Positions 1 to 10,014 of a DNA stretch of 64,000 nt are shown here, piece after piece. Both the position numbers and the translations under genes were made by a program. A model generated the notes under the pieces. It worked only from the letters and a program-made list of their open reading frames with translations, had not been told where the DNA came from and searched no databases. The DNA comes from Vagococcus humatus (lineage in GTDB: Bacteria > Bacillota > Bacilli > Lactobacillales > Vagococcaceae): assembly GCF_003950325.1 (NCBI RefSeq), contig NZ_PXZH01000001.1, forward strand, positions 496,001-560,000. Direction: 5' to 3'. Position 1 is the first letter of the stretch. Every line of letters starts with the position of its first letter.

Positions 1-72
1 AGTTAACAGTTTCTTCCTTTTCAAGTTTTTGATATACTTAGACTGTTTGTGAGCAGTAGCAAGTAGGTTTCA

Positions 73-81
73 TGCTATAAT
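73..81 (+). promoter_or_regulatory. extended -10 promoter of prfC
   Basis: TGC followed by TATAAT is an extended -10 element about 80 bases upstream of prfC. No good -35 hexamer is seen 17 bases upstream, which is tolerated by extended -10 promoters. The rest of the first 159 bases holds no gene that I can support. Confidence 0.5.
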
Positions 82-159
82 GCTAAACAGGTAACCTTGA
101 TAATAATTAAGGTGAAAGTCTGAGTCACGAAGATAAACACGAGAAAAAGGAGAAAGATT

Positions 160-1737
160 ATGACTAAACAACATACAGAGGTAGATAAGCGCCGAACTTT
201 TGCAATTATCTCTCACCCGGATGCTGGTAAAACCACGATTACTGAGCAGTTGCTTTTATTTGGAGGAGCTATTCGTCAAGCAGGAACAGTTAAAGGGAAA
301 AAAACAGGGAACTTTGCTAAATCTGACTGGATGGAAATCGAAAAACAACGGGGAATTTCTGTAACCAGTTCTGTTATGCAGTTTGATTATGACGGAAAAC
401 GAGTGAATATTTTAGATACCCCAGGACATGAGGATTTTTCAGAAGATACTTACCGAACATTAATGGCAGTAGATGCGGCAGTCATGGTAGTGGATAGCGC
501 AAAAGGGATTGAAGCCCAAACGAAGAAACTATTTAAAGTCTGCCGGATGCGTGGCATTCCTATTTTTACTTTTATGAATAAATTGGATAGAGATGGTAGA
601 GAGCCATTAGATTTATTATCTGAATTAGAAGAGGTATTAGAAATTGATTCTTATCCAATGAACTGGCCAATTGGTATGGGAAAAGGGCTAGAAGGGTTAT
701 ATGACATGTATCATAACCGAGTAGAACTTTACCACCCAGAAAAATATGGATCAGAAGAACGGTTTATCTCCTTAAATGAAGACGGGGAAATCCCAGCAGA
801 ACATCCACTTCATCAAGACAGCATTTATAGCCAAGTTTTAGAGGATGTTGAATTGTTACAAGAAGCAGGAAATGAGTTTTCAGAAGAGTTAGTCATGGCA
901 GGAGAATTAACGCCGGTTTTCTTCGGTTCAGCTTTAACTAACTTTGGGGTGCAAACTTTCTTAGAAACTTTCTTACAATTTGCGCCTAAACCTTCTAGTC
1001 ATAAAACAAAAGAGGGCGAACTGGTAAGTCCTTACGAAGAAGAGTTTTCAGGCTTTATTTTTAAAATTCAAGCTAATATGAATCCTGCTCACCGAGACCG
1101 AATTGCCTTTTTACGTGTATGTTCTGGTACTTTTGAACGAGGAATGGATGTGCATTTAGCTAGAACAGGGAAAAAGATGAAACTGTCTAATTCTACCCAG
1201 TTTATGGCAGATAGCCGAGCAACCGTTCAAGAAGCAGTAGCAGGAGATATTATCGGGCTATATGACACAGGTAATTATCAAATTGGCGATACTCTTTTTG
1301 GTGGGAATTTTAACGTATCTTACGAAGACTTACCACAATTTACTCCTGAATTATTTATGAAAGTCACTGCTAAAAACGTGATGAAACAAAAATCATTCCA
1401 TAAAGGGATGGAACAGTTAGTTCAAGAAGGAGCTATTCAGCTTTATAAAACCTATCATACCGAAGATTATATTATCGGGGCTGTAGGACAACTTCAATTT
1501 GAAGTCTTCCAACATAGAATGCTTAATGAATACAATTCAGAAGTGATTATGACACCAATGGGTTCTAAGACAGCTCGTTGGATTGATCCAGAACAACTTG
1601 ATGAGAAGATGAGTTCAAGTCGAAACATTTTAGTGAAAGACCGTTACGACCAACCTTTATTCTTATTTGAAAATAATTTTGCCATGCGCTGGTTTGCGGA
1701 TAAATATCCAGACGTTGAATTAAAAGCTAAACTGTAG
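160..1737 (+). CDS. prfC: peptide chain release factor 3
   Basis: Translational GTPase that removes RF1/RF2 from the ribosome after peptide release; cytoplasmic. The 525-aa product has the full set of GTPase motifs: P-loop HPDAGKTT (about residues 19-26), switch region EKQRGIS (61-67), DTPGH (86-90) and NKLD (140-143). Its length matches the family (about 529 aa in E. coli). HPDAGKTT and the long C-terminal part fit RF3 rather than EF-G. The start is the ATG preceded by AAAAAGGAG. It is followed directly by a strong terminator, so it is probably transcribed alone from the extended -10 promoter upstream. Confidence 0.97.
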   Translation: MTKQHTEVDKRRTFAIISHPDAGKTTITEQLLLFGGAIRQAGTVKGKKTGNFAKSDWMEIEKQRGISVTSSVMQFDYDGKRVNILDTPGHEDFSEDTYRTLMAVDAAVMVVDSAKGIEAQTKKLFKVCRMRGIPIFTFMNKLDRDGREPLDLLSELEEVLEIDSYPMNWPIGMGKGLEGLYDMYHNRVELYHPEKYGSEERFISLNEDGEIPAEHPLHQDSIYSQVLEDVELLQEAGNEFSEELVMAGELTPVFFGSALTNFGVQTFLETFLQFAPKPSSHKTKEGELVSPYEEEFSGFIFKIQANMNPAHRDRIAFLRVCSGTFERGMDVHLARTGKKMKLSNSTQFMADSRATVQEAVAGDIIGLYDTGNYQIGDTLFGGNFNVSYEDLPQFTPELFMKVTAKNVMKQKSFHKGMEQLVQEGAIQLYKTYHTEDYIIGAVGQLQFEVFQHRMLNEYNSEVIMTPMGSKTARWIDPEQLDEKMSSSRNILVKDRYDQPLFLFENNFAMRWFADKYPDVELKAKL

Positions 1738-1748
1738 CGAAGGGTTTT

Positions 1749-1786
1749 ACCTCCTTTTTATCTAACTTGATAAGAAGGAGGTTTTT
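1749..1786 (+). terminator. terminator after prfC
   Basis: Fourteen-base arms (ACCTCCTTTTTATC and GATAAGAAGGAGGT, one mismatch) around a 6-base loop, followed by TTTTT. It ends the prfC transcript 12 bases after the stop codon. Confidence 0.85.
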
Positions 1787-1820
1787 AACTAGACACATGA
1801 AAAACAAGGAGGGATGATTT

Positions 1821-2426
1821 TTGTCTAAATATTATGCTGTAAAAGTTGGAAAAAAAGTTGGTATATACAGGACTTGGGCAGAAGCAGAAAAACAAGTAAA
1901 AGGTGTATCCAATGCGAAATATAAGTCCTTTAAATCAGAACAAGAAGCGTTAGACTTCATGGGAGGAAATAAAGTAGATCAGAAAGTAGTGGATGAGGAC
2001 AGTGTTATCACAGCCTATGTAGACGGCTCGTATAATAAACAGAAAAAACAATACGGTTCTGGGGTCGTTCTACTAGAAAAAAATGAAGTCATCGATAAAT
2101 TAACAATTCCAGGCAACGAAGAGGACTATTTAGATAGTCATCAAATAGCTGGGGAAGTGATCGGCTGTCTTGAAGCAATGAAGTGGGCGATAGAGCAGGG
2201 GAAAAAGAAACTGATTATCTATTATGATTATCAAGGAATTGAGTCTTGGGCGACAAAAGAGTGGCAAGCGAAAAAACCTATCTCACTAGACTATGTTAGA
2301 GAATTCGGTCAATTAAAAGAGAAGGTTGAAGTAGAATTTAGAAAAGTAAAAGGGCATTCTGGAGATACCTATAATGATTTGGCAGACGAATTAGCCAAAG
2401 AAGCTGCTAGTCAAAAGATAGTCTAA
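1821..2426 (+). CDS. ribonuclease H family protein with viroplasmin-like domain
   Basis: Cleaves the RNA strand of RNA-DNA hybrids. Residues 3-48 form a caulimovirus viroplasmin-like domain (YYAVKVGKKVGIYRTW), as found at the N terminus of eukaryote-type RNase HI and many Firmicute homologues; it is thought to bind hybrid duplexes. Residues about 62-196 are the RNase H fold, with carboxylates at D68 (YVDGS), E112 (AGEVIG), D136 (YYDYQG) and D186 in KGHSGDTYNDLAD. The start codon is TTG, chosen because AAGGAGG lies 8 bases upstream and the viroplasmin domain begins at once. A terminator follows. Confidence 0.92.
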   Translation: MSKYYAVKVGKKVGIYRTWAEAEKQVKGVSNAKYKSFKSEQEALDFMGGNKVDQKVVDEDSVITAYVDGSYNKQKKQYGSGVVLLEKNEVIDKLTIPGNEEDYLDSHQIAGEVIGCLEAMKWAIEQGKKKLIIYYDYQGIESWATKEWQAKKPISLDYVREFGQLKEKVEVEFRKVKGHSGDTYNDLADELAKEAASQKIV

Positions 2427-2457
2427 GAGATGCTTTTAGCTAAAGATACATCAGGAC

Positions 2458-2494
2458 AAACCAACTAATGTAAGTCAGTTAGTTGGTTTTTTTG
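2458..2494 (+). terminator. terminator after RNase H gene
   Basis: Inverted repeat AAACCAACTAA / TTAGTTGGTTT with a 10-base loop and a run of seven T. Confidence 0.85.
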
Positions 2495-2607
2495 TTTAGT
2501 TATATAGTAGTTTGAAAGACTATTAACCTGTTTTGCTAAGAGATGCTGTAATAGAAACCAATCAGTTATTGGACTTTAGACTGACTTTTTTATCATGCTT
2601 TTGACGG

Positions 2608-2636
2608 TTACTTAAAAAAATAAACTTTGTTATACT
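2608..2636 (+). promoter_or_regulatory. promoter of YxeA-like gene
   Basis: TTACTT, 17 bases, TATACT, ending about 63 bases before the start codon of the secreted protein gene. The -35 is weak and the -10 good. Confidence 0.45.
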
Positions 2637-2699
2637 AATTTTATACTTAGTAATAGTAGGCACATAAATCTGTCAATCAGTCTAAAGGAGTTTATATAC

Positions 2700-3137
2700 A
2701 TGAAAAAATGGGGCAAAAGATTACTGATGCTAGCATTGATTTTATTATTTTTGCCAAGTGTTGGAAGCTTTTTATTAAAAGATCAAACCAGTCCGACAAG
2801 TTTAGCGATTACTCAACATTTGGACCGGTATAATTTATTAATCAGAGAAGAGTCGGTCTATGTCAAAATAGATAAGAACTATGAGGCAAAAAAAGAGGAG
2901 AAAGGCTATCTTTATCAGCAACTTGCCTATAAAGACAATGGGGATTCTTATAACCTAGCCTTTTATACACCTGAAAAATTATCAGCAGAAACTTACCTTG
3001 AGTTAAAAGTAAAAGGAAGTTTTGTGATAAATTGTCAAGAGATACCACAAACAGAGGTACCTAATCAAGCATTAACGGCTCTTGATTTAACTCAAAACCC
3101 TTTTAGCGACTCCCTTGATCCTGACATAGGCGAGTAG
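2700..3137 (+). CDS. YxeA family (DUF1093) exported protein
   Basis: Small protein of 145 aa, probably surface-anchored. Residues 7-27 are a hydrophobic N-terminal segment (signal or membrane anchor) after a KKWGKR basic start. The following region, with the pattern YVKIDKNYEAK..GYLYQQLAYKDNG, resembles the YxeA/DUF1093 family, an OB-like fold of unknown function in Firmicutes. There is no clear lipobox cysteine. The ribosome binding site AAAGGAG is 9-10 bases before the ATG. It stands alone between two terminators. The family assignment rests on pattern resemblance; the biochemical role is unknown. Confidence 0.75.
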   Translation: MKKWGKRLLMLALILLFLPSVGSFLLKDQTSPTSLAITQHLDRYNLLIREESVYVKIDKNYEAKKEEKGYLYQQLAYKDNGDSYNLAFYTPEKLSAETYLELKVKGSFVINCQEIPQTEVPNQALTALDLTQNPFSDSLDPDIGE

Positions 3138-3146
3138 GTAATAAGC

Positions 3147-3200
3147 AAAAACAATCATACAAGTTAAACAGAGATTGTCTAACTTGTATGATTGTTTTTT
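3147..3200 (+). terminator. terminator after YxeA-like gene
   Basis: Very strong hairpin: 19-base arms beginning AAAACAATCATACAAG pair with the mirror strand ending GATTGTTTT, 14-base loop, then Ts. Confidence 0.9.
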
Positions 3201-3252
3201 AACTCAGGGGGTGTAATTATAAGTTACATTGATTTTATGCGGAATACTAAAC

Positions 3253-3558
3253 CTAACCAGTTGTTTGAATAGGATTAAGCACTGGGAATGATATTTCTAC
3301 AATGTTTTCTAAGTTAATGACACTCATTTGAGCTTTTTCTTGTTCATTTTTTACTAGACGTCGAATTACTTCGTTAACTTCTATGCGTTTTACTCGGCGT
3401 TGTTTGTTTTGAAGAACAATTTCATAGTGTGTTGGGGCTTCTGTGTAAATGACTGTCGTTTTACCTAATGTGAAAATGCGAATAAAAGTCGTATCTGTGT
3501 TATCAAGTTGTTGGTTAACCAATTCTGCATAACTGTTTGTGACATCTATTAATTTCAT
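3253..3558 (-). CDS. DUF1827 family protein
   Basis: 101-aa cytoplasmic protein of unknown function. It matches my recollection of the DUF1827 family of streptococci and enterococci, which begins MKLI(D/N)VTNSY and contains TTVIYTEAPTHYEIVLQNKQRR; that block is seen at about residues 40-62. The ATG at 3558 is chosen because GGAGGTGAGG lies just before it; an upstream in-frame TTG overlaps that ribosome binding site. It lies downstream of clpE on the same strand, with a terminator between them, so it probably has its own promoter. Confidence 0.8.
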   Translation of the reverse strand: MKLIDVTNSYAELVNQQLDNTDTTFIRIFTLGKTTVIYTEAPTHYEIVLQNKQRRVKRIEVNEVIRRLVKNEQEKAQMSVINLENIVEISFPVLNPIQTTG

Positions 3559-3663
3559 TTTCCTCACCTCCAAGTGTTGTCAATAAAATCAAGAACTTAT
3601 ATTTCTACCTATAGTATAACTTGTTTATGAGAAAGTTTCAAAGATAAATATAGTAATTTATAG

Positions 3664-3705
3664 ATAAAAACACCATTAGTTGCAAATAAAACAACTAATG
3701 GTGTT
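3664..3705 (-). terminator. terminator after clpE
   Basis: Perfect 14-base arms AACACCATTAGTTG / CAACTAATGGTGTT, 9-base loop; on the minus strand it is followed by five T. It lies 40 bases after the clpE stop. Confidence 0.85.
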
Positions 3706-3744
3706 TGTTTTTGTTATTTCATCTTGTTTTTTTGACGAGAATTT

Positions 3745-5952
3745 TTACCCTTTAATGACAATAGATTCATTATCATCAGCTAGTACAGCTTGGAAACGTT
3801 TCGTGTTTGGATGGTCTAAATAGAATTCTGCCACATTATCTTCAATTTGCTCTTGAATAACTCGGCGAAGAGGGCGAGCCCCCATTTGTGGGTTGTAGCC
3901 TAAATCAACTAATCGTTGTTTAACCCCTGAATCTACTTGGACTTCCATTTGTTGAGTTTTCAGCATGTTGTTAACATCTTGTAGCATTAAATCAACAATA
4001 CTTAGCAGACTTTCTTTAGCTAATGGTTTAAATTCTATGACCCCATCAAAGCGGTTTAGAAATTCTGGTTTAAAGAATTGATCCAATTGATTTAACACAG
4101 ACTTAGAGCTGCCTTCTAAACTAGCTGAAAACCCTACGTTCGCTTCAGCTGTGCCAGTTCCAGCATTACTTGTCATAATGATAAGGGTATCTTTAAAGCT
4201 CACTGTTCGGCCTTTAGAGTCGGTTAAACGACCATCATCTAAAATTTGTAAAAACATATTTAATACATCTGGATGTGCTTTTTCAATTTCATCTAACAAT
4301 ACTAGGCTATAAGGAGTACGTCTCACTTGTTCGGTCAGCTGACCTGCTTCTTCATAACCTACATAACCGGGAGGCGAGCCAATTAGTTTAGAAACACTGT
4401 GTTTTTCCATGTATTCACTCATGTCTAACCGAATCATGGCTTCTTTTGAGCCAAACATTTCACGAGCTAATTGACGAGCTAATTCAGTTTTACCGACACC
4501 AGTTGGGCCAACAAATAAGAAAGAGCCGATTGGTCGGTTTTTCTTATTAAAACCAATTCGGTTACGGCGAATAGCTTTGGCTACGTGATCAATGGCTTCA
4601 TCTTGTCCAATCACATGAGCCCGTAAATCTTCTGCCAGTGTTTTTAGTTGGGCTTGCTCTTTTTCTTTTAATTCTCCAACTGGAATCCCTGTTTTCATCT
4701 CAACGACTTGTTCCATGTCTTTTTCTGTGACAACCGGTTTATCTTCTTCCATGACTTGGGTATCTTTTAATTTTTCTAATTTATTCACTTGGTCTCTGTA
4801 ATAAGCCGCTTTTTCAAAATCTTCTTCTTGAGAGGCTTTTTGTTTATTGGCTTCGGCTTCTTTTAAGCGTTTAGCTAATAGTTCAGGATCCATAGTATGA
4901 ATGGTTAAGTTTTTCTTAGAACCTGTTTCGTCTAGTAAGTCAATCGCCTTATCTGGTAAGTAGCGATCTTGAATGTATCGGTTAGATAAACGGACAGCGG
5001 ATTGAATGGCTTCATCCGTATATTTAACGTGATGATAGTCTTCATAACGAGGCTGAATCCCTTTTAAGATTTTAATGGTTTCTTCTTCAGTTGGTTCATC
5101 TACCATAACAGGCTGCATGCGCCGCTCTAAAGCTGCATCTTTTTCAATAATACGGTACTCATTAATGGTAGTAGCACCAATCATTTGCAGTTCTCCTCTA
5201 GCAAGAGCTGGTTTCAAAATGTTTCCAGCATCCATTGAGCCATCTCCAGTACTACCAGCACCTACTAACTCATGGACTTCGTCAATAAAGAGAATGATTT
5301 GCTCATTTCCTTTGACTTCCTCCATTAATTGTTTCATGCGTTCTTCAAATTGTCCCCGAATACCTGTTCCTTGCACTAAAGACACCACATCTAGTTGAAT
5401 GACAGAGCGGTTCATTAGTTTTTGAGGCACATCTCCTTGAGCAATTTTTTGGGCTAAGCCTTCAGCTACAGCGGTTTTACCGACACCAGGCTCTCCGATT
5501 AACACCGGATTATTTTTGGTTCGGCGATTTAAAATTTCAATCACTCGTTTAATTTCTTTATCCCGACCAATTACTGGGTCAAATTTACCTTGTTTAGCAG
5601 CTTCCGTTAAATCAAAGCCAAATTCATCTAATAAACTACTAGCTCCTCCGTTACCATTAGGTCCTCTAGGCGGAATATTTCCACCGCTAGATTGGGTAGG
5701 GGGAATGTTAGGGGTAGGTGTTGGCATACCGTTCATTTCCCTAGACAAGGCACGAAATAAATCTTCAATCGAGCCAAAGCCATAAGGATCTTGAGCCATC
5801 CTAGTTTGGTTAGTTGGTTGCTCTTTTGCTTGAACTAATTGTTTAAAACAAGAGGGACAAACATCTAGTTGTTGTTTGCCATTTCCTGTATCCATAAAGT
5901 AATGAATGGTTGCATCGTTTTTTTGACACATTTGACAAATCATTTCGGTCAC
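3745..5952 (-). CDS. clpE: ATP-dependent Clp protease ATP-binding subunit ClpE
   Basis: HSP100/AAA+ unfoldase that works with ClpP and helps to resolve heat-shock protein aggregates. The 735-aa product starts with the ClpE-specific zinc finger: C6-x2-C9 and C32-x2-C35. A proline/glycine-rich linker (75-105) follows, then the first AAA module with Walker A GEPGVGKT (153-160), a UVR-like coiled coil ([18 protein letters not shown]), a second AAA module with GPTGVGKTE, and [12 protein letters not shown]. The zinc finger separates it from ClpC and ClpB. It is transcribed alone, with a CtsR operator at its promoter. Confidence 0.97.
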   Translation of the reverse strand: MTEMICQMCQKNDATIHYFMDTGNGKQQLDVCPSCFKQLVQAKEQPTNQTRMAQDPYGFGSIEDLFRALSREMNGMPTPTPNIPPTQSSGGNIPPRGPNGNGGASSLLDEFGFDLTEAAKQGKFDPVIGRDKEIKRVIEILNRRTKNNPVLIGEPGVGKTAVAEGLAQKIAQGDVPQKLMNRSVIQLDVVSLVQGTGIRGQFEERMKQLMEEVKGNEQIILFIDEVHELVGAGSTGDGSMDAGNILKPALARGELQMIGATTINEYRIIEKDAALERRMQPVMVDEPTEEETIKILKGIQPRYEDYHHVKYTDEAIQSAVRLSNRYIQDRYLPDKAIDLLDETGSKKNLTIHTMDPELLAKRLKEAEANKQKASQEEDFEKAAYYRDQVNKLEKLKDTQVMEEDKPVVTEKDMEQVVEMKTGIPVGELKEKEQAQLKTLAEDLRAHVIGQDEAIDHVAKAIRRNRIGFNKKNRPIGSFLFVGPTGVGKTELARQLAREMFGSKEAMIRLDMSEYMEKHSVSKLIGSPPGYVGYEEAGQLTEQVRRTPYSLVLLDEIEKAHPDVLNMFLQILDDGRLTDSKGRTVSFKDTLIIMTSNAGTGTAEANVGFSASLEGSSKSVLNQLDQFFKPEFLNRFDGVIEFKPLAKESLLSIVDLMLQDVNNMLKTQQMEVQVDSGVKQRLVDLGYNPQMGARPLRRVIQEQIEDNVAEFYLDHPNTKRFQAVLADDNESIVIKG

Positions 5953-5994
5953 ATCCTTTGTTGTAACGTATCAGTGAAAGGTTTTAACTATATT

Positions 5995-6048
5995 GTTGAC
6001 CTTTACTGACCTTTGTTACTATTATATCATGGTAAAAGAGAGAATCAA
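5995..6048 (-). promoter_or_regulatory. clpE promoter with CtsR operator
   Basis: On the minus strand: -35 TTGATT (6043-6048), 16 bases, -10 TATAAT (6021-6026). Downstream at 5995-6011 is GGTCAGT-AAA-GGTCAAC, a tandem heptamer close to the CtsR consensus (A/G)GTCAAA-NAN-(A/G)GTCAAA. CtsR is known to repress clpE, clpP and clpC in low-GC Gram-positives. The operator lies at the expected transcription start. On the plus strand the same bases supply a TTGACC -35 (5996-6001) with TATTAT 18 bases on. Confidence 0.85.
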
Positions 6049-6130
6049 GCAATACGTCTTTGAAAAACACTGGTTAATTAACGGGACACATCAATTAGTT
6101 GGCGCTTTCTTAGAAGATTTGATAAAGTAA
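6029..6130 (+). other. possible 33-aa ORF diverging from clpE
   Basis: ATG to TAA encodes 33 residues with protein-like composition (MVKERIKQYVFEKHW...), but there is no ribosome binding site before the ATG, and the start sits inside the clpE promoter and at the predicted start of a divergent transcript. It may be a leaderless small gene, a decayed fragment or chance. From 6131 to 6303 I see no gene, only a weak CAGCCA/TGGCTG inverted repeat (6154-6181). Confidence 0.2.
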
Positions 6131-6303
6131 AGATAGGCAAAAAAATTAAAACACAGCCATCACACTATCTAGACTTGGCTGCCGAAAGGGGAGGGTGCTT
6201 CATTTTTTTATTTATCATGTTTCACTTTCCAGTTTTTTTATCCATGTGCTAAACTACTAAAGTCAGATCATTTTAATTTGAGAGTAGGTTAGGAGGAAGA
6301 TTC

Positions 6304-6495
6304 ATGGATAGTCAACAGTATGAACAACTTTTAGAACAGCTAGTAGCAGGAGAAATCAGTGAAATAACAGTTACACCAGAAAGCTTTATGGCATTTCGCG
6401 CTGCTTGGTCTAAAAGAAGTGACCGAAAAAGCATTGTAGGAGAGGCAGGTTTATACGGGAAAATCCTGTACACTTTTCAGAAAGTGTCCGACTAG
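6304..6495 (+). CDS. small conserved-type hypothetical protein upstream of ptsH
   Basis: 63-aa acidic-to-neutral soluble protein whose family I do not recognise. The ribosome binding site TTAGGAGGAAG is placed well before the ATG. The first half is helical-looking (QYEQLLEQLVAGEI), the centre reads ITVTPESFMAFRAAW and the tail KSIVGEAGLYGKILYTF. It precedes ptsHI by 168 bases on the same strand, with no terminator evident, so it may share transcripts with the PTS genes. No membrane segment or metal motif is visible. Confidence 0.6.
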   Translation: MDSQQYEQLLEQLVAGEISEITVTPESFMAFRAAWSKRSDRKSIVGEAGLYGKILYTFQKVSD

Positions 6496-6663
6496 TTTCA
6501 TAAAAAAATAAGGAAACTTACTTTTAACGGATAAAACTGTTGTATCTGTGGGCAAAAAATGGTAATCTTTACAATTGAAAGGGTTACTAAAAAGCATACT
6601 CACTCTACCAACATGCTTAAACAGTCCCTAAAAAAACATTATTTTTAAAGGAGAACGATTCTT

Positions 6664-6930
6664 ATGGAAAAAAAAGACTTTCACATTGTAGCAGAAACAG
6701 GTATTCACGCACGTCCTGCAACTTTATTAGTACAAACTGCAAGTAAATTTAATTCAGATATTAACCTTGAATATAAAGGTAAATCTGTCAACTTAAAATC
6801 TATTATGGGTGTTATGTCTTTAGGCGTAGGTCAAGGTGCTGACGTAGTTATTTCAGCTGAAGGTGCTGACGAAAAAGACGCTATCGAAGCTATTGCTGAA
6901 ACTATGACAAAAGAAGGATTATCAGAATAA
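6664..6930 (+). CDS. ptsH: phosphocarrier protein HPr
   Basis: Carries phosphate from enzyme I to the sugar-specific EIIA proteins of the PTS. The 88-aa product has the catalytic His15 in GIHARPAT and the regulatory Ser46 in LKSIMGVM, the site phosphorylated by HPr kinase for CcpA-dependent catabolite control. Length and sequence are close to enterococcal HPr. The ribosome binding site is AAAGGAG. Its stop overlaps the ptsI start by one base (TAATG), which indicates translational coupling. Confidence 0.98.
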   Translation: MEKKDFHIVAETGIHARPATLLVQTASKFNSDINLEYKGKSVNLKSIMGVMSLGVGQGADVVISAEGADEKDAIEAIAETMTKEGLSE

Positions 6931-8651
6931 TGACAGATATTTTAAAAGGGATTGCAGCAAGTGATGGCGTAGCTGTTGCTAAGGCTTACCTTTTAGTACA
7001 ACCTGATTTGACTTTCTCTAAAGTTGATGTTGAAGACGTGGAGCATGAAATCTCCCGTCTTCAAGGTGCACTAGCCAAAGCCACAGAAGAATTACAAGTT
7101 ATCCGTAACAAAGCTGCTGAAAACTTAGGCGAAGAAGAAGCACAAGTTTTCGATGCGCATTTAATGGTTCTTTCTGATCCAGAATTAATTGGTGCTATCG
7201 AAGGTAATATTAAAGATAACAAAGTTAATGCTGAATCTGGCCTTAAAGAAGTAACTGATATGTTTATTGGCATGTTTGAAGCAATGGAGGATAATCCTTA
7301 CATGCAAGAACGTGCTGCAGATATTAAAGACGTAACTAAACGGGTATTAAGTCATTTACTAGGAGTGAAACTACCTAACCCTTCTTTAATTAATGAAGAA
7401 GTAGTTGTAGTAGCTCATGACTTAACACCAAGTGATACTGCCCAATTAGACCGACGTTATGTTAAAGCTTTTGTAACCGATATCGGTGGACGGACTTCTC
7501 ACTCAGCTATTATGGCACGTTCTCTTGAAATTCCAGCTGTTGTTGGAACAAAAGAAATTACGGCTAAAGCAGCTGAAGGAGATATCATCGCTGTTAACGG
7601 AATTGAAGGGGATGTATTTGTACATCCAACTGAAGAACAAATAGCTGACACTAAACGCCAAGGACAAGAATTTGCTGATCTAAAAGCAGAATGGGATAAA
7701 TTAAAAGACGCTCCTTCTGTAACAAAAGACGGCAAACACTTTGAATTAGTGGCAAACATTGGAACACCTAAAGACTTAGAAGGTGTTCGCAATAACGGGG
7801 GAGAAGGAATTGGTTTATACCGAACTGAGTTCTTATACATGGACTCTCCAGATTTCCCAACAGAAGAAGCACAATTTGAAGCCTATAAAGCTGTATTAGA
7901 AGGCATGTCAGGTAAACCTGTTGTGGTTCGTACAATGGATATTGGTGGAGATAAAGAATTACCTTACTTACCATTACCAGAAGAAATGAACCCATTCTTA
8001 GGTTACCGTGCTATTCGTGTTTGTTTAGATCAAGATGCCATGTTCCGTACACAATTAAGAGCGTTATTACGTTCATCAGTTTATGGCTCATTACGCATTA
8101 TGTTCCCAATGATTGCAACTCTACAAGAATTTAGAGAAGCAAAAGCTATGCTTGAAGAAGAAAAAGCTAAATTAGTTAAAGAAGGCGTGAAAGTCGCTGA
8201 TGATATCCAAGTAGGTATCATGATCGAAATTCCTGCTGCAGCTGTTCTAGCTGACCAATTTGCTAAAGAAGTTGATTTCTTCAGTGTGGGAACAAACGAT
8301 TTAATTCAATACACTATGGCTGCTGACCGTATGAACGAACGTGTATCATACCTTTACCAACCATACAATCCATCTATCTTACGCTTGTTGAAACATGTTA
8401 TTGATTCAGCACATAAAGAAGGTAAATGGGCAGGTATGTGCGGAGAAATGGCAGGAGATCAAATCGCTGTGCCGTTACTTGTTGGTTTAGGCCTAGATGA
8501 ATTTTCTATGAGTGCAACAAGTATCTTGAAAACTCGTAGCTTAATGAAACGTTTAGATTCAGAAAAAATGGCAGAATTATCTCAAAAAGCTTTATACGAA
8601 TGTACAACAGCTGATGAAGTTGTGGCATTAGTAAAAGAATATACGAAATAA
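6930..8651 (+). CDS. ptsI: phosphoenolpyruvate-protein phosphotransferase (enzyme I)
   Basis: First enzyme of the PTS; takes phosphate from PEP and passes it to HPr in the cytoplasm. The 573-aa product has the N-terminal HPr-binding domain, the swivelling phosphohistidine domain with active His191 in [12 protein letters not shown], and the C-terminal PEP-binding TIM barrel with [11 protein letters not shown], the metal/PEP region [10 protein letters not shown] and the active Cys in GMCGEMAGD. It overlaps ptsH by one base and ends at a strong terminator, so ptsHI is a classic two-gene operon. Confidence 0.98.
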   Translation: MTDILKGIAASDGVAVAKAYLLVQPDLTFSKVDVEDVEHEISRLQGALAKATEELQVIRNKAAENLGEEEAQVFDAHLMVLSDPELIGAIEGNIKDNKVNAESGLKEVTDMFIGMFEAMEDNPYMQERAADIKDVTKRVLSHLLGVKLPNPSLINEEVVVVAHDLTPSDTAQLDRRYVKAFVTDIGGRTSHSAIMARSLEIPAVVGTKEITAKAAEGDIIAVNGIEGDVFVHPTEEQIADTKRQGQEFADLKAEWDKLKDAPSVTKDGKHFELVANIGTPKDLEGVRNNGGEGIGLYRTEFLYMDSPDFPTEEAQFEAYKAVLEGMSGKPVVVRTMDIGGDKELPYLPLPEEMNPFLGYRAIRVCLDQDAMFRTQLRALLRSSVYGSLRIMFPMIATLQEFREAKAMLEEEKAKLVKEGVKVADDIQVGIMIEIPAAAVLADQFAKEVDFFSVGTNDLIQYTMAADRMNERVSYLYQPYNPSILRLLKHVIDSAHKEGKWAGMCGEMAGDQIAVPLLVGLGLDEFSMSATSILKTRSLMKRLDSEKMAELSQKALYECTTADEVVALVKEYTK

Positions 8652-8666
8652 TTAGTCTGATTAATG

Positions 8667-8706
8667 AAAAAGCTTGTAAGTGATTCGTCGCTTACAAGCT
8701 TTTTTT
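8667..8706 (+). terminator. terminator after ptsI
   Basis: Twelve-base arms AAAGCTTGTAAG / CTTACAAGCTTT with a 10-base loop and a T run. Confidence 0.9.
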
Positions 8707-8850
8707 GTGAGAGAGCTAAAAACATGAAAAACTTTTGTAGCCTGTGTTTACATCAGGATAAACGGGTTCAAACTGTTTAAAAAGTAACAAAGAATTCATA
8801 AAATTAATGAAAAGAATGAGAGATTTTTTCAGTCTTTCTCGTTAATATGA

Positions 8851-8856
8851 TATAAT
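8851..8856 (+). promoter_or_regulatory. -10 box upstream of glycolipid operon
   Basis: A perfect TATAAT in an AT-rich stretch about 120 bases before the first glycosyltransferase gene; the -35 is poor (TTTCAG-like). The leader of about 110 bases shows no obvious regulatory RNA. Confidence 0.45.
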
Positions 8857-8976
8857 AAACAGAAATGAAAATCGGTGTAGATGGCTATAAGAAAAAAATA
8901 ATTAACGTTTCTATGGAGTTATGTTTTGCTATCGATAAGAAACACATCCGGTTATGGATTTAGGAGGCTATAGGAA

Positions 8977-10014
8977 ATGAAAGTTTTACTGTACTTCGAA
9001 GACGCTAAATGGTTAGCTCAGTCAGGGATTGGTCGAGCTTTGGAGCATCAAAAAAGAGCGTTGACTGAAGTAGGGATAGACTATACCACTGATCCCCATT
9101 GTACGGATTATGATATTTTACATATTAATACTTATAGTTTGAACAGTACACGTATGGTTAAACGAGCACGTAAAATGGGGAAAAAAGTGATTTATCACGC
9201 ACATTCCACAGAAGAAGATTTTAGAAATTCATTTATTGGATCCAATCAATTAGCGCCTTTTGTAAAAAGACGCTTAATTAGGCTGTACTCAATGGCAGAT
9301 GTTGTAATTACTCCTTCTGCGTATTCAAAAAAATTATTAGAAGGTTATGGCTTAACCCTACCTATTTTTGCAGTGTCTAATGGAGTAGACATGGAAAAAT
9401 ATCAACCTAATCCTCAAAAAGAGCAACAGTTTAAAGAGTATTTTCAAATAAAACCAGATGAAAAAGTAGTGATTTGTGTAGGACTTTTCTTTAACCGTAA
9501 AGGTATCTTAGATTTTGTTGAAGTAGCTAAATCCCTACCTGAGTACCGTTTTATTTGGTTTGGCCACACGCCTATGTGGTCGATTCCTAGTGAAATTAGA
9601 CAAGTTGTAACAAAGGATCATCCTAAAAATGTTGTGTTTCCAGGCTATATTAAAGGAGATATCATTGAGGGAGCTTACTCAGCAAGTGATTTATTCTTTT
9701 TCCCTTCTTATGAAGAAACAGAAGGCATTGTTGTGTTGGAAGCTTTAGCTAGCCAGCAAACTATTTTAATTCGAGATATTCCTGTTTACGCTGGTTTAAC
9801 AGATCAACTACATTGTTATAAAGGGCAGGACAATCAGGCATTTAAAGAAATCATCACTGGGGTTTTAGAAGGGCATTTACCAGATACCAAACAAGCGGGT
9901 TATCAGTTTGTGCAAGATAAAAGTATTGAGTCTGTTGGCCAAGAGTTAAAACAAATTTATGAATTAGTGCAGCAGACATCCGAGTTCGAACCCTTAGATT
10001 CCATTCAAATCTAA
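8977..10014 (+). CDS. GT4 glycosyltransferase, BgsA-like (glycolipid synthesis)
   Basis: Predicted to add a glucose to a lipid acceptor in making the diglucosyl-diacylglycerol anchor of lipoteichoic acid. The 345-aa product has a GT-B fold: an N-terminal acceptor domain (HINTYSLNS, VIYHAHSTEEDF), the SNGVD motif that opens the donor half, and the GT4 E-x7-E signature region (PSYEETEGIVVLEALA). Gene order with the next two genes matches enterococcal bgsA-bgsB-membrane protein as I recall it. The ribosome binding site is TAGGAGG. An inverted repeat (CTTAGATT/AATCTAAG) spans its stop codon. Confidence 0.8.
   Translation: MKVLLYFEDAKWLAQSGIGRALEHQKRALTEVGIDYTTDPHCTDYDILHINTYSLNSTRMVKRARKMGKKVIYHAHSTEEDFRNSFIGSNQLAPFVKRRLIRLYSMADVVITPSAYSKKLLEGYGLTLPIFAVSNGVDMEKYQPNPQKEQQFKEYFQIKPDEKVVICVGLFFNRKGILDFVEVAKSLPEYRFIWFGHTPMWSIPSEIRQVVTKDHPKNVVFPGYIKGDIIEGAYSASDLFFFPSYEETEGIVVLEALASQQTILIRDIPVYAGLTDQLHCYKGQDNQAFKEIITGVLEGHLPDTKQAGYQFVQDKSIESVGQELKQIYELVQQTSEFEPLDSIQI

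Noticed and set aside
5075-5398. Open frame of 107 codons on the plus strand inside clpE
   Set aside because: Antisense shadow of the clpE frame: no ribosome binding site, and the composition is explained by the opposite strand.
6154-6181. CAGCCA/TGGCTG inverted repeat as a terminator or riboswitch
   Set aside because: Six-base arms around a 16-base loop with no T run and no conserved neighbours that I recognise.
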